The notes beneath the pieces are model-generated. The model was not told the origin of the DNA, made no database searches, and worked only from the letters and a program-made list of their open reading frames with translations. Positions 6,607 through 19,281 of a stretch of 64,000 nucleotides of DNA are shown piece after piece. The DNA is from Leptopterna dolabrata. Taxonomy: Eukaryota > Arthropoda > Insecta > Hemiptera > Miridae. The position numbers and the translations under genes were made by a program. The stretch's first letter is position 1. Every line of letters starts with the position of its first letter. The stretch lies in contig OX940975.1 of the NCBI GenBank assembly GCA_954871275.1, positions 55,827,047-55,891,046 of the forward strand, in the 5' to 3' direction.

Positions 6607-8606
6607 AGTGCGCCAGGATTGGCTTTTGGATACTACTCCTATTTATGCAAATAAACGTATTGAATTGGATTGATTCCTTCTTGTTGATAAAAGTACGGCA
6701 TTGTGCCTTTTAGTAGGTTGGTATATTTTTCTAGTAATGGGTAAAAGTAGTTCATTTGTGGGACTCTAGTTCACTTACTTCACTCCTATAAAGGAGTATG
6801 TCTTTTGAGTTAGTTCATTCCAGTTCATACAAAACACTGAACTAAGAACAACTATTGATATGGCTTGGATACTATAAACTCCTCATGTCGTAATGAACTA
6901 AAGGAACTAAAGGAACCCCACTCACTCAGTCCCCCTTCCTACCCTCTCTGTGGTCCTAGTGAACGACTGTTCAGTGAAGTGAGTGACTGTTCAGTGAAGT
7001 GAATGAACGTTCAGTGAAGTGAATGACTGACTGTTCAGTGAAGTGAACTATATCGAAGAGAAGTTCATTTGGTGGAGTTAGTTCTTCAAGAGTAGTTTAG
7101 TCCTGTGACAGAGTTGTTTTTTCTTCCGGTGTAGACGGGGTCCCTTGGGGAAGCCTAATCGATATCCCTTCTTAACTGGTGATAATCTCGCTGGTCTAGG
7201 AGGGGGACTCTCAAGGGTCCACCATCAGTACTCTGTCACATGGTAGCAAAGCGTGGTTCGGTAGTATGCGCTGAGTAATTAATTCACCATACTCCATCCA
7301 CTTTTTGTGGGCTTTCCAGGGTAAGCTCAAAGGTTTCCAGAAGGATTCCTTTACAAATATTCTGTCCCTTTGTTAATACATACATCTATTGGCTTCCTCA
7401 CCTCCATTCCCCCTTTAGAGTGTCAATGTAATTAAAATATATTGAGCTCATTTGACGACGAGCAATGTCGTGTCCCAATTTACAAGTCCCAATAGTGTTC
7501 CATCCTAACGATGGAGGTTGATAACCTAGAGGTTGCTGAGATGAGCACAATTCGCTGGACAACAACCGCTGACAACATTTTTTCTTCACCAGTATTAGTA
7601 TGTAGGAGGTTCATTCTCCACCACTAAAATATAGTCACAAATATATAGTCACCTTGAAGTTGTTCAGATGTCCTTTCCTGAACCAGAACTTCATGCTACT
7701 TTTGAACCCCCCTTTTCCCTCTCATATCTGCTACCTGGAAATATGTTATATGGGGAGGAATGTGACAGTGTGGCTGTTCTCGAGTTATTTTTTCTTCCAG
7801 TGGAGACAGGGTCACTTGAGGAAGCCTAATCGATATCCCTTCTTAACTGGTGATAATCTCGCTGGTCTAGGAGAGGGAATCTCGAGGGTCCACCACCACT
7901 GTCACACTATGTCACAGTCCCGAACTATCCACCTCTGCATTTTTTAAAATTTGCTGAGGTGATTGTTGGACAACTTGTATTGATCATGAATTCGTTGAAA
8001 ATTTAGCTACCTACTCTTATGGCTATATTTATATTGTCATGTAATGGAATATAGATGAGGTGATGATCATCAGTGTAAATGAATGTCGTGTTTTTGATGA
8101 AAGGGTATTTATACCTAACCTACAACACGTCGAAACTAGAATGTTAGTTTTCATGTGTAGGTAGTAATTCCAAACCTTTATACATGACTGCTATCTAGTG
8201 ATTTATTAATGTTTCTTCTCCTCTTTGAACAAAACTGGTTGATTGAAGGACATGCAGCCTTTTCTACCTGTCTTTGGTAACAGGCAGAAAACTGTGTGCT
8301 CAGGTCTGTCGAGACTTCACGATGTTGTCCAAGAAAATAAACGATGGAAAAGTTTCAAAAACCTAATTTTGAAAATTGTTTATGGCAAAAGGTTTCGAAT
8401 GTTGAAAACCACACTAACAGCTTTCAAAGAGTAGTCAATCTGGCCCACATTAGATGGTAGTTACACGCCCATACTGATTGAGCTTTACACTTCCCTCAAC
8501 GTTGGTCATGCCGTTTCAATAGGAGAAGTCCTGAAGTAATTTGTGTCAAATATTCAGTTTAGTCATTATTATGGAAGGAGTAATCTTGATTTGTTTTTAA
8601 TTTCAG
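6607..8606. repeat. Gene-free stretch: short tandem repeat and two small TIR elements
   Basis: No gene is visible. At 6959-7047 a unit of about 22 bases containing GTTCAGTGAAGTGA is repeated four times. At 7104-7240 and 7761-7906 there are two related copies of a 137-146 bp element with terminal inverted repeats TGTGACAGAG and TGTGACAGTG. They share the inner block AAGCCTAATCGATATCCC and its flanks. They look like a small non-autonomous DNA transposon family; target duplications are unclear. Confidence 0.6.
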
Positions 8607-8826
8607 ATGATGTATATAGTGTAAAAATCGATACACGCTTCTTCAACGACGGTACTCAAGAGGTGGAAGTTAAACTGCCGTCGCTAGGGGTCGCCGAAGG
8701 AAGAGTAGATCCTGTTCATATCGCTATATTGAACAGGGGAAGAGTGTCTTTCTCCCAAGAATACCAAATACATACCTCATTCGATTTATCTGAGCGTTGT
8801 AAATTCGATGTCTCGTTCATTGGTTG
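8607..8826 (+). CDS. Host gene exon 1 of those visible (polycystin/REJ-like candidate)
   Basis: The acceptor is TTTTTAATTTCAG and the donor is GTGAGT. The exon is open through 220 bases, enters with two bases of a codon and leaves with two. It encodes about 72 residues with alternating beta-type strands (YSVKIDTRFFNDGTQEVEV and HIAILNRGRVSF) and one Cys, as in an extracellular domain. Its exit phase fits the next exon at 20916. An upstream exon must exist but is not found between the viral element and this point, so the viral insert may lie in the preceding intron. Confidence 0.6.
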
Positions 8827-9465
8827 GTGAGTAATTCAAATGATTAATCAAAACTTTGGATAGGTACCTCCTGCAGTAATAATTATTTTTCATAACTATC
8901 GAACCTATAATTATAGTATAGTGCATGAAATTGAGTTTAGGAGAGGCTGGCCTTGGGTAAGTGCTGTCGGGTTGGGGCGTTATCTCGCGCCACTTGCACA
9001 AAGTGCTAATTCTGTGCTACCTAGCGACAAATGGTGCAAGCTCGTTTATCTAACCTAGTCAACTGCAGGTGGGCTCGCATCAAACATTGGTGATACGATT
9101 CTATTTTTGTAGTTTGTGTACTTAGTGTGAAACATTACCCATCCCACCCATGTTCCTGCAACATTATGATGAATAAGTCATTATAGTGTTCCTGCAGAGA
9201 CCATATACATAAGTCCTAGAGGGTTGAAATTTAAGTTAGGCCCTGTAGCCATCGGCCATCCTGTGCAATACACGGGTAAACCAGCTAGTTGTGATAATTA
9301 TTATATACCTACATAAAGAGTAGGTATTTTCTCATTCAAGTGGTTTTTTTCTATAGCTCTCAGTTACCTATCTGAATAGAAAAAAATGCTAACTAGGTAC
9401 ATGTGATTTGTAAACAAGTGCAAGAGGGGGGGATGAGAGAGAGAGAAATGTTACCATTCCACGCA
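8827..9465. other. Intronic stretch, nothing recognised
   Basis: AT-rich intron sequence with TAGGTA-type low complexity. I see no coding, RNA or element signature. Confidence 0.5.
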
Positions 9466-10379
9466 AAAACGCTGCAAATCCCTGCACAACGGTTTATTAT
9501 TTTGTACAGAATACCCTTCTGTTACAGATCACAGCTCTCTGTATAGATAACCCGCCTATGTAATATAATATTATGTACTACTCTGTACATATTATGTGGA
9601 TCGCAAATCCTCCGTAGGTTAGTACCTAACCCCGTACTCGTTACTAAGTACCTACATAAATCACGAGTTAAATGTTGCTAAAATAATACAGCCGATGACA
9701 AACAGTAACTAAAACGACAAAAAGAAACGCAAATAATGAAGTTCTAAAGGAAAATTGTTGATGTGGAGTGAAATAGATGCCCCTTCTGCGTAGATCACTG
9801 TTTTCTGTGGACAGTATCTATAATGAACCGTTGTGTAATAACTTGCCCATCAATAATACCTACTTCAACGGTTGTTCAAGTTGCAAAAGTACCGATCAAC
9901 AAAATCCAGCCCTTTCTTGGTAGATGAACCGTTTTGTAATAATTTGCCGTTGTGTAATAATTAGGTTAGTACCTAACCCCGTACTCGTTACTGGGTACCT
10001 ACCTAAATCACGAGTTAAATGTTGCTAAAATAATGCAGCCGATGACAAACAGTAACTAAAACTGCAAAAAGAAACGCAAATAATGAAGTTCTAAAGGAAA
10101 ATTGTTGATGTGGAGTGAAATAGATACCCCTTCGCGTAGATCACTGTTTTCTGTGGTCAATACCTGTAGTGAACCGTTGTGTAATAACTTGCCCATCAGT
10201 AATACTTCAACGGTTGTTCAAGTTGCAAAAGTACCGATCATCAAAATCCAGCCCCTTCTTGGTAGACGAACCGTTGTGTAATAATTTACCGTTGTGTAAT
10301 AATTTACCATTGTGTAATGATTTACCCATCAATAATACTTCAACGTTTGTTCAAGTTTCACAAGTGCCTACCAACAATA
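9466..10379 (+). repeat. Family R repeat copy with internal duplication
   Basis: It starts with AAAACGCTGCAAATCCCTGC and GGTTTATTATTTTG, as in the copies at 16390 and 59147. A block starting TTAGTACCTAACCCCGTACT occurs at 9619 and again near 9963, and again near 59295 and 59596. The phrase CAACGGTTGTTCAAGTTGCA recurs several times. There is no coding content. Confidence 0.6.
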
Positions 10380-10590
10380 CCCCATTGGCTCAAAGTAGAA
10401 GCGTCAAGTGCACTTGAATGGGATCAGCAGTCCTCAAAAAAATCCAGGACTATTAGAACTAGTCCCGAACAGTCCTGGACTGTCTGTCCAAACATCCAAC
10501 TCTCGATCCAGGACCAGTTCTGGTGCAGTCCGTACGCACAATAAGGGGCGTGGCTTGGATAGAAGGGTCCAGGACTGTCTGCCCGAACGA
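10380..10590 (+). repeat. Dispersed repeat, copy 1 (partner at 25721)
   Basis: About 210 bases from CCCCATTGGCTCAAAGTAG through TCCAGGACTGTC match 25721-25940 closely. It is rich in the word CAGGACTG or CCAGGAC. It is probably a short interspersed or non-autonomous element; no ends are defined. Confidence 0.6.
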
Positions 10591-11429
10591 ACTTATAATT
10601 TCTTCTAGCATTTTGCATTTCAGACACCAGGTGAAACATTATACGGTTCCATGATTGTCTGTCGTTAATATCTTGTGAACACAACTTTGTCTAATTGAAA
10701 GCATAATCCTAAAGAGTGATAATTTTGAGAGTATGTGCGTGTTTATACAATTTTATGAATTTCACCAAGGTTCTGCAGTAACATTCTCCCATGCAAACAC
10801 GATCGTGAAATCCCCAACATTTGTGACCTCTGTTCTATGCAACATATTTAGACTGAATTATCATGCAAGTTGGGTCCCTGATGGTTTCTATGCGATCAGC
10901 ATGATAGTGTCTGAGCATGCGTGAAGAACTCAGGCCTTGTCAGGCACCTGACAACTTTGTATCTGATGGTTCCCTGTAAATTTCATTGCAGTCGGAATGA
11001 TCATAGGGTGCGTGCACACGCAAACAACGACAATGCTCATATCTTCGGCTCATTCAATACGTTTTGCTTCATAATCCTCGGATTGAACACCAGAAGAAGA
11101 TGTAGGTGAAGTTCAGGTCCCTGATAGTTCCCAAGCAAGTATGACCAAGTTGGATGGCGAACAGGATTATAATATCCCCCCCAAAATACAAAAACATGAA
11201 TTTGAACAGTCCACCTTACCTGTGTCGCCCTTTCGGTAGTAGATCTATCTACTCCATGTTTTGAAAAAGAAAAAAAGTATTATTTTTTTTGAAACTAGGA
11301 TCTGAGGTTTTCACTTAGATTTCCACTTCCGAACAAGTGGTGAATCTTCTTTTCGTGTGACTTGAAATGAGCAGCTTGTAACAAAATATAAATAGCTTAA
11401 ATAGTTTGACTCTATAGAAACATCGAGAT

Positions 11430-11786
11430 TAGTCCTTAAGCTTGAAAGAATTGGGCTTGATAAATCTGCAGTTAGATGGTTCGAATCATACCTCACAGAT
11501 AGACAGCAATATGTGAAATTCAGGATATTGATAGCAATCTACATAAAATCTGCTTTGAGGTACCGCAAGGATCTGTCCTTGGCCCAATTTTGTTTCTGAT
11601 ACATATAAATGACCTTTTTAATATGAACTTGAGATGCAAATTTGTAGCTTTTGCTGATGATATAGCTATTGTGATAAATGAGAACACCTGAGATCTTGTA
11701 TTATGTATAATAGACTCTCTAAAAATCATTATATTTGTTGTATAAAGTATTTGCTGAATAAAAAAATTGAATTGAATTGAATTGAT
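11430..11786 (+). pseudogene. CR1-like LINE remnant: reverse transcriptase fragment with (ATTGA)n tail
   Basis: Frames on the plus strand read a WFESYLTDRQQ segment, then VPQGSVLGPILFLIHINDL and FADDIAIV, which are conserved blocks of non-LTR reverse transcriptases. The frame is broken between them near 11520. About 70 bases after the FADD box the sequence passes to a 3' tail of repeated ATTGA (11762-11786), so most of the 3' part of the gene is missing. It is a dead LINE copy. Confidence 0.7.
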
Positions 11787-12163
11787 TTCTGTCGAACTGT
11801 TGGTGCCTATCAAAAGAGATTCGACGACCATTTTCTTTGGCAGCACCAAATGGTTGCTCATATGCCCAAGGAATAGCGACCAGTAGACCACATTTCGGTA
11901 GGCAGTGTCCCTTTGTAAAGTTAGTGTCAAATTAATGAAGTTGCCGAGTGAATAGGTATTAGTAAAAACCCAAACATCTAATTAAAAACCAAATTGACGT
12001 TGAAGAAACATCCGATAAGAATACTTTTAATGACCTAAATAGATAAATTAATGACCTACCTACCTAGGTACCTTGTTTAAGAAAATAATAATCAACCGAA
12101 ATGTAGGTATAATTTATTATCACCCAAAATTGTACATACAATAATGATACATAACATCGGTAT

Positions 12164-12819
12164 TGTCGTGGTATCCTCCCAGAACCACAACCTCTACATA
12201 TTGTAAACTTGAGTTCTCGCCAAATAAACTCGCAGATGTGGAGACAGAAGTCGCAGGAGAGTCGATGCACAACCTGGGTCCATCCTCAACCATCCTCTAC
12301 TAGCTAGAGGATGGAGGGAGACGGCTTCCAGGCCTATAAATACTCTCCTCCTTCGCCTTTCCAACCATTCTACGCTCTCTTTAAGTCGCTGACTTATCTC
12401 TCTCTCTCCTCACCTATTCTCTCTCCTAACCTAAAAGATCTTGAGCATGGTGGAGGTTCGCCCTTAACCAAATCAAGCAAATATTCCCAAAAGATCTCGA
12501 GCATGGTGGAGGTCCGCCCTTAACCAAATCGAGCACACATATATCCAAAAAGATCCTGGGCAAGGTGGAGGTCCGCCCTTAACCAAACCAGGCAACAAGC
12601 CCTAAATGATCACGGGCATGGTGGAGGTCCACCCTTAACCAAACCGAGCAAATTCATCCAAACAGAACCCGGGCATGGTGGAGGTCCGCCCTTAACCAAA
12701 CCGAGCAAATTCATCCAAAAAGAACCCGGGCATGGTGGAGGTCCGCCCTTAACCAGAGCCGGGCACATCCCCCCCTCACACCGCTCGTGGTGGATATGTG
12801 CCAAATCTAATACATCACA
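12164..12819 (+). repeat. 5' LTR of Gypsy A with six internal tandem units
   Basis: It is 656 bases long, TG...CA. A CTATAAATA box lies at about 12339. Six units of about 57 bases, each with GCATGGTGGAGGTCCGCCC, fill 12439-12770. The 3' LTR has five units and is 62 bases shorter. Confidence 0.85.
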
Positions 12820-12820
12820 G

Positions 12821-12838
12821 TGGTGAACCCGACGTTCC
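12821..12838 (+). other. Primer-binding site of Gypsy A
   Basis: TGGTGAACCCGACGTTCC lies one base after the LTR. It resembles the tRNA-Trp primer site (TGGTGACCCCGACGTG) used by the CsRn1 group, with two mismatches in the first 16 bases. Confidence 0.6.
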
Positions 12839-13067
12839 CGCATCCTTCTCGACATGAAATCGCCCTCCGACTTTTCGCAACCCCCCCTCTGTCTTGTCGC
12901 CCCCCTCCACCTCTGCAACCGTCACCGCTACGACAGCCCCCGCCGCCGCGACAACGCCAACCTCCGACGTCATGGCGCCCACAATCACCTGCCCCCCTCC
13001 TATTGCCTGACAGCCCGCCCCTCCAAGAAGGGCTACCTCCCAGGGGACCCCCCCCCCCCCCCACCGT

Positions 13068-13121
13068 TGCTTCTACCACGTCAACTTCGGGGATAAGGCG
13101 CGCAATTGCCAACCTCCCTGC
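13068..13121 (+). pseudogene. Gag CHCC motif remnant of Gypsy A
   Basis: The frame reads CFYHVNFGDKARNCQPPC, the unusual C-x2-H-x9-C-x3-C zinc motif of CsRn1 Gag. The surrounding 12820-13480 is proline-rich, frameshifted and far shorter than a full gag, so gag is broken. Confidence 0.7.
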
Positions 13122-13487
13122 GCCTTCCGGACCAAGCCGGAAAACGCCGACGCCCGCCGGTAAATCTGGTGAGCCCCCCTCCTCGCACCCACGGGGGGGG
13201 GCCCCTCCTCACCCCCCCCCCCCCCCTGCAACCATCGCATCCGCCACAACTGACCGCCAAACCCCGGCCAGTGAACCCCCCTCCACAACGCAACGCTCCT
13301 ACGCAGACGCCACCCCCACCCCTCCAACAAGGAAGCACGTCTCCTTCTCCGAGAACGCCACCCCCACCAACCGCACCCCTCAGCGACACCCTCAAACCTA
13401 GGCCGACGCCGCCCGCCGACCGCCAGCACCTGCAGCTCTAACGGACGCCGTCCTACCCCACTCCGCCCCTCCCACCATCCCCTCTTC

Positions 13488-14561
13488 GTGCGATGCAGAA
13501 AATCGAACCTCTCCTTTCTCGTCGACACCGGAGCAGCCCTCTCCATTTTCCCAAACTCTGTCCTCCACCGACAGGCGCGCTGCAACCGACAAGTCCTCTA
13601 CGCCACCAACGGTACCACCATCCCCTCCTACGGGACTTACCACTCCACTGTCAATCTGAATGGACTAGCATACGAGTGGATCTTCACCGTGGCGGACGTG
13701 GAGAAACCCATCCTGGGGGTTGATTTCCTCTCTTATTTCGGCCTCCAGGTGGACGTCAAGCACGCGCGCCTGATCGACCCCTCCACCAAGAAACCCCTTC
13801 CAGGGTTTATCAATACAGTGCAGCCCGCCAATCACACTTCACTGCCTTGCTCCACAACTACACCCCCCAACCCCGCCCCTCAGCACACCTCCAAACCATT
13901 CAAAACCACATCAAGACGTCTGCCCCCCCCCCCCCCCCTCACCGCAAAAGCTCGCCGGCTGCACCCCCTCCAACTACAACAGGCCCGGAAACATTTTGAC
14001 AAGCTACTCGCGGAGAAGATTGTCCGACCCTCCAACTCCCCCTGGGCTTTCCCCCACCACATCGTCCAGAACCCCAATGGGGACATTCGCCCCTGTGGAG
14101 ACTACCGCCGCTTAAATTCCCGCACGAAGCCGGATTTATACAACGTCCCACACCTCCGAGACTTTTCCTCGCACCTTCACGGGGCAACAATCTTTTCCAC
14201 ACTTGATATCTCCCGGGCCTTCCACCACATCAACATCTACCCTCCGGATATCCCGAAAACAGCAATCATCACTCCCTTCGGCCTTTTCGAATATCTTAAA
14301 ATGGGTTTTGGCCTCCGCAACGCTGCCCAAACGTGGCAGCGATACATGGACCAAATATTACGAGGCCTCCCATTTGTTTTCTGCTTTCTAGATGACGTTC
14401 TGGTCGCCTCCAGCACCCCCGACGAGCATTACGCTCACCTCACCAAAATTTTAGAAATTTTCTCCGCGGAGGGACTGGTCATCAATAAAGAAAAAACGCT
14501 GCAAAGTCCTTGTCACGTGGGTTTATTATTCTACTGGACATACCTACAGAGATACGAATAA
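13488..14561 (+). pseudogene. Protease and partial reverse transcriptase of Gypsy A
   Basis: The open frame has 357 codons. The aspartic protease motif is FLVDTGAALSIFP at residues 8-20. RT blocks follow: GDIRPCGDYRRLN, TIFSTLDISRAFHHI, FGLFEYLKMGFGLRNAAQTW and the catalytic box FLDD near residue 302. The RT reading breaks at 14493 (after VINKEK), where a family R repeat begins and adds foreign codons to the end of the frame. The RT thumb, RNase H and most of integrase are absent, so the element cannot make its own enzyme. Confidence 0.8.
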
Positions 14562-16498
14562 GGTATACGTTTTGTTTTTAATTTTTTTAAATAAATTATC
14601 TCTGATCATTGATAGTACCATTTAATCGTCTTGATCCACCTGTTGACACTTTTTCCAGTGTTATTCTACAAATTGATGGTGATTTCAGACGATTTCCCAG
14701 GTTTTTGACTCATAAAAAATCAATTTCGGGAGCTGAACATCTGGTAGAACCTCAATTTTCTATTCTTAGGTCAAAATCGACTTCATATTCGGTCTTCTCG
14801 TCCCCAAAAACGTGAAAAACGATACCTTAAAAGCTCATGTTACCAACATGTTGCTAAAACGCAAAAAGTACCTATTTTTACACACATTTTCACTCATAAC
14901 ACCCCTGGGTATATTCCGATCGGGCTGAAAAGTTTCGGGACACAACTAGAGGCCAAATGGAGCATGTGTGCGAAAGAACGATTTTTTTAGACCTAAAATG
15001 AAGCCTGTACACGTGATACGGCGGACGGCGGACGGCGTACGGCGGACGGCGGACGGACATTGCATTTTTTGAATCTACGCACCTTGAAACGGAAAAGAAA
15101 AAAGTTTGAGGGGGTGTTATAAAAATTTTTTGCTGAGCGATTACATAGGTGTATTATTCAGAGAATAATAAACCAAAACGCTGCAAAGTCCTTGTCACAT
15201 GGGGTTTATTATCCCACAAAAATGTTGGCTGTACATTTATTTTTTGTTTCATGTGAAATAATTGAAATAGCTATTTCTGATGGTTTCCACCAATTTTGGC
15301 CCCCAAAACACAAATTAGGTAGGTACGATCTTTTTTTTTTTCAAATTAACTTTGATCATTGGTAGTGCCATTTAATCGTCTTGATCCACGTGTTGACACT
15401 TTTTCTAGTGTTATTCTACAAACTGATGGTGATTTCAGACGATTTCGCAGGTTTTTGACTCATACAAAATCAATTTTGGGAGCTGAACATCTGGTACAAC
15501 CTCAATTTTCCACTCCTTGGCCAAAATCGACCTCATATTCGATCTTCTCGTCCCCAAAAACATGGAAAACGATACCTCAAAAGCTCATGTTACCAACATG
15601 TTGCTAAAACGCAAAAAGTACCTATTTTTACACACATTTTCACTCATAACATCCCTGGGTATATTCCGATCGGGCTGAAAAGTTTCGGGACACAACTAGG
15701 GCCCAAATGGAGCATGTGTGCGAAAGAACGACTTTTTTAGACCGAAAATGAAGCCTGTACACGTGATACGGCGGACGGCGTACGGCGGACGGCGGACGGA
15801 CATTGCATTTTTTGAATCTACGCACCTTGAAACGGAAAAGAAAAAAGTTTGAGGGGGTGTTATAAAAATTTTTTGCTGAGCGATTACATAGGTGTATTAT
15901 TCAGAGAATAATAAACCAAAAACGCTGCAAAGTCCTTGTCACATGGGTTTATTATTCTATTGGAGTTCTAGAGATTCTTGTTGGCTGTCAATTTTCCACT
16001 CCTTGGCCAAAATCGACTTCATATTCGGTCTTCTCGTCCCCAAAAACATGGGAAACGATACCTTAAAAGGTCATGTTGTCAACATGTTGCTAAAACGCAA
16101 AAAGTACCTATTTTTATACACATTTTCACTCATAACACCCCTGGGTATATTCCGATCGGGCTGAAAAGTTTCGGGACACAACTAGGGCCCAAATGGAGCA
16201 TGTGTGCGAAAGAACGGTTTTTTTAGACCGAAAATGAAGCCTGTACACGTGATACGACGGATGGCGGACGGACATTACATTTTTGGAATCTATGCACCTT
16301 GAAACGGAAAAGAAAAAATTTTGAGGGGGTGTTACAAAAATTTTTTGCTGAGCGATTACATAGGTGTATTATTCACAGAATAATAAACCAAAACGCTGCA
16401 AATCCCTGCACAACGGTTTATTATTTTGTACAGAATACCCTCCCGTTACAGATCACAGCTCTCTGTATAGATAACCCGTCTATATAATATTCTATGTA

Positions 16499-18061
16499 TG
16501 TTCCAGCGCGTCGAGTTCATGAACTCAGTTCATGAACTAATTCAGTGTGGGAACCCAAAAGGTGGGGATGAGTTCTTGAAATTTCTCAGTTCACGAACCG
16601 AACCGCTGGAACGCCCAAAGTCATTCCTGCAGAGCGCTCTAACGGAAGAGGCGTGTAACCTCCTCCTCCTCCTCCTCCTTCTTCTTCTTTTTCCCTGGTT
16701 ATTATGATTTATGATTCCGCTTGTTAATCTGTGCAATAATTGCATAATGTTTGAGAAACTAAATCTCATTAATGGCTATCGTTACCATGGACCTTTTTTC
16801 ATTGTGCTGTTGGAATTATTCTGACGTGAGCATGATACTTGTATTTCTTAATTTGTTTGGTCTCTGTGCGCTTTGTAAATTCAATCTCTCGCTCTGTTTT
16901 CGTTCGTGTGCAGTATGTATTCAAATATGAAGACTGATGATTTGTAGGAAGTGTACGAAGTAGTTACCGAATTCAGTTAATAAAGTGATATTTTGTTTAT
17001 GATTTCTAGTTACTTCCTTCCATCTTCCTTAGATTACATTCCATGCAGAGGGGCTATTCTCTCAAGTTAGGAACAATGATCGCAGTTTCGGGGCGCTTTT
17101 CGTCTTCAAATGAGAACATTGTCAAATGTTTGTTCATTATGCAGGGTGAAACATGAGTGATGCAAAACCTCTCTCCCACGTGTTCTACATCCAATCTCCG
17201 ACCAAGTGTCCTGTAACATTATTTTTTTACTCCGCTTAAAACCCTACTTTTTTCACTTTCTAGGTTTTTTTTCCAGTTTCCGACCCCGTCTCACTAAAGC
17301 AGCTATAATTTCCTTAATGTAAAGAGGAAATTCAAATTTGAATATACCGTTGGAAAGAGCATTAAATTTTCTGTCTCTAACGCCTAACAAAAATTGTTTA
17401 GGATTTGAGGAGTGAAAATGGAGTTTGAAAAGTTAATTTTGTCAAAATCTTAAAATCGCCTGTTTTTTCAAACGCTTGGTCATCCTATTAATTCTTGTAG
17501 CAGAATGGTGAAGGTAAGCTAAAAAATGCGCCAAAACGTCACCTTTCCAACGGACTAATCAAAAACGGTTTTTGGAATTGATTTCAACAGAGAAAAATAG
17601 GTTTCAATACGAAAAAAAGGGGTTTTTCCGTCTAAATCGTGGGTTCTTCATGAAAAATATATACCTTTAAGAAGTAGTGAGTTTACAGTTTAAAACGGAG
17701 GGCATTTTGAGCAGATAAAGGATTGAACTGAGTCCCGCTTAACTTCCATGGTTCCATTCTTTGAAATGCCAACACCCTGCAAGAAGAACGAAGAACCTTG
17801 GAAGCCGAGGCGAATTTTTTTTGGAAGGTTATCACCCTCGAGTTGGGTTATCTTTCAGTTCTCAGTTCTCAACCCTGCTCTCGATTGAGTGCAGATAGTT
17901 CATGAACTGTTTGCGAAAAGTTCATGAACTAGAAGCGCTGGAACGCGGTCTAGGTTATTCAGTTCTCGAACTCGACGCCGCAGGAACGGGTCAGTTCATG
18001 AACTCATCCTGCGCATGGTTTCTGCGCCGAATTGGTTCATGAACTGCTACGCGCTGGAACA
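16499..18061. mobile_element. TIR element with repeated GTTCATGAAC palindromes
   Basis: The left end TGTTCCAGCGCGT and the right end read backwards are the same 13 bases. GTTCATGAAC palindromes or near copies occur at both sides (16517-16540; 17900-18050), together with inner CGCTGGAACG copies. The middle holds a CCTCCT/CTTCTT microsatellite and no gene. A clear target duplication is not seen. It is probably a non-autonomous DNA transposon. Confidence 0.5.
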
Positions 18062-18417
18062 TTCATAATATGCACTACTCTATACATTGTGAATCGCAGA
18101 CAGCGTTGGCCAATAGAATTGCAGAACGCGTAGCCGTGGCCGGCCCTTGTGATTGGAATGGCCTAGGCCAGTCATAATGAATTTATTGAAAAAACAAAAG
18201 AAAACGATTGATTGAACCATTTCGGACCATGCCACTGCGCACCATGCCAATTAGACAATTCGAAATGAATTCCAAATGAAAGTCCAATTCAGATTTATGG
18301 GTTACCAATTTTTACAATTCTAAGTGAATTCCTAAGTGCACTTACAATTACAATCCTAAGTACAATCTTAGAGGATTACAATTACAATCCTAAGTGAATT
18401 AAAGTGCAATTGGAGTG

Positions 18418-18790
18418 TACATGTGCAATGTGGAGTGTATGTTTATAGGATTAGTGTGTCGGGAATTTAGATGGGGATGTTAGGTAGAGTGGTGAGTAGT
18501 GGTCCAATTGCAATTTCAATATTTTATTAACACAACTTTGCCAATTTTTCGAATGTGGAGTGTATGTTTATAGGATTAGTGTGTCGGGAATTTAGATGGG
18601 GATGTTAGGTAGAGTGGTGAGCAGTGGCCAATTGCAATTGAAAACAACAGACACACAAACAAGCCTATGATTCCCCAATAATTGCAAACAATAAAGTAAT
18701 CCAATAATTTACAAACTATACCAATTTCAATTGAAAATTTTGATTGATTGATTGATCAATTGATTGAATAAATTGATTGATTGACTGAAT
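18418..18790 (+). repeat. 85-bp duplication and ATTG microsatellite
   Basis: The block GTGGAGTGTATGTTTATAGG and what follows occurs at 18429 and again at 18555. An (ATTG)n-like stretch lies at 18742-18790. There is no gene. Confidence 0.65.
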
Positions 18791-19281
18791 CCAGCGCGTC
18801 CCTGGTGACGAGAGTATACAATTTCATTCACCCTGCAGTCGAAAATGCCTGTCGGTGCAAACTTCGGGACCTTACTGTGAACGAACGGCTGGACGTACGG
18901 TGCTGCGGGTGGTCTTAAACAACTCGTAAGTTCAAGAACTATTTAAAACCGTGAAAAAATTCACGTAAAACAAATGTATAGGCGTTCTGGAAATTTCAAC
19001 CCCTATTTTGAACCCCTTAGAGATGACTGACAGTAACGTCGAGCTTCGAGGACCAACTAGACCCCGAACGGGACCCATAACCCGAATTTCATCAATTTTG
19101 TTTCATGGTAACTAAGCAAAGTGGCCCGTACAGCGTACGGCGGACAGACAGAAATATTTTTATTGCAGTTTTGGATTCTACATACCTTGAAACGTAAACC
19201 ATCAAATTTTGAGGGGGGTTAGCATTTTTTTTTTTTCATGCTCGATTCCAATGGTTCATTATTGAAAATAATAAACCAAAA

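Larger units (their letters stand above)
14493..19281 (+). repeat. Tandem family R repeats inside Gypsy A
   Basis: Four head-to-tail units begin at 14493, 15175, 15918 and 16390. Each starts with AAAACGCTGCAAA and GGTTTATTAT and ends with AATAATAAACC. Units 1 and 2 share about 560 bases at a period of about 740. Unit 3 is shorter. Unit 4 carries another element (16499-18061) and ends with the block also seen at 59981-61584. Each of the first three holds a GGCGGACGG microsatellite. There are no coding frames of note. Confidence 0.75.

Noticed and set aside
6959..7047. CRISPR-like regular repeat
   Set aside because: The units are contiguous with no unique spacers, and the DNA is eukaryotic; it is a minisatellite.
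8243..8434. 63-codon open frame upstream of exon 1
   Set aside because: No conserved motif, splice signals or promoter support it.
10169..10684. Cluster of small frames on both strands
   Set aside because: They lie in family R and in the dispersed repeat shared with 25721-25940 and show no protein-like conservation.
12610..13643. Several overlapping Pro-, Gly- or Arg-rich frames on both strands
   Set aside because: They are shadows of GC-rich LTR tandem units and the broken gag of Gypsy A; composition follows the repeat, not a protein family.
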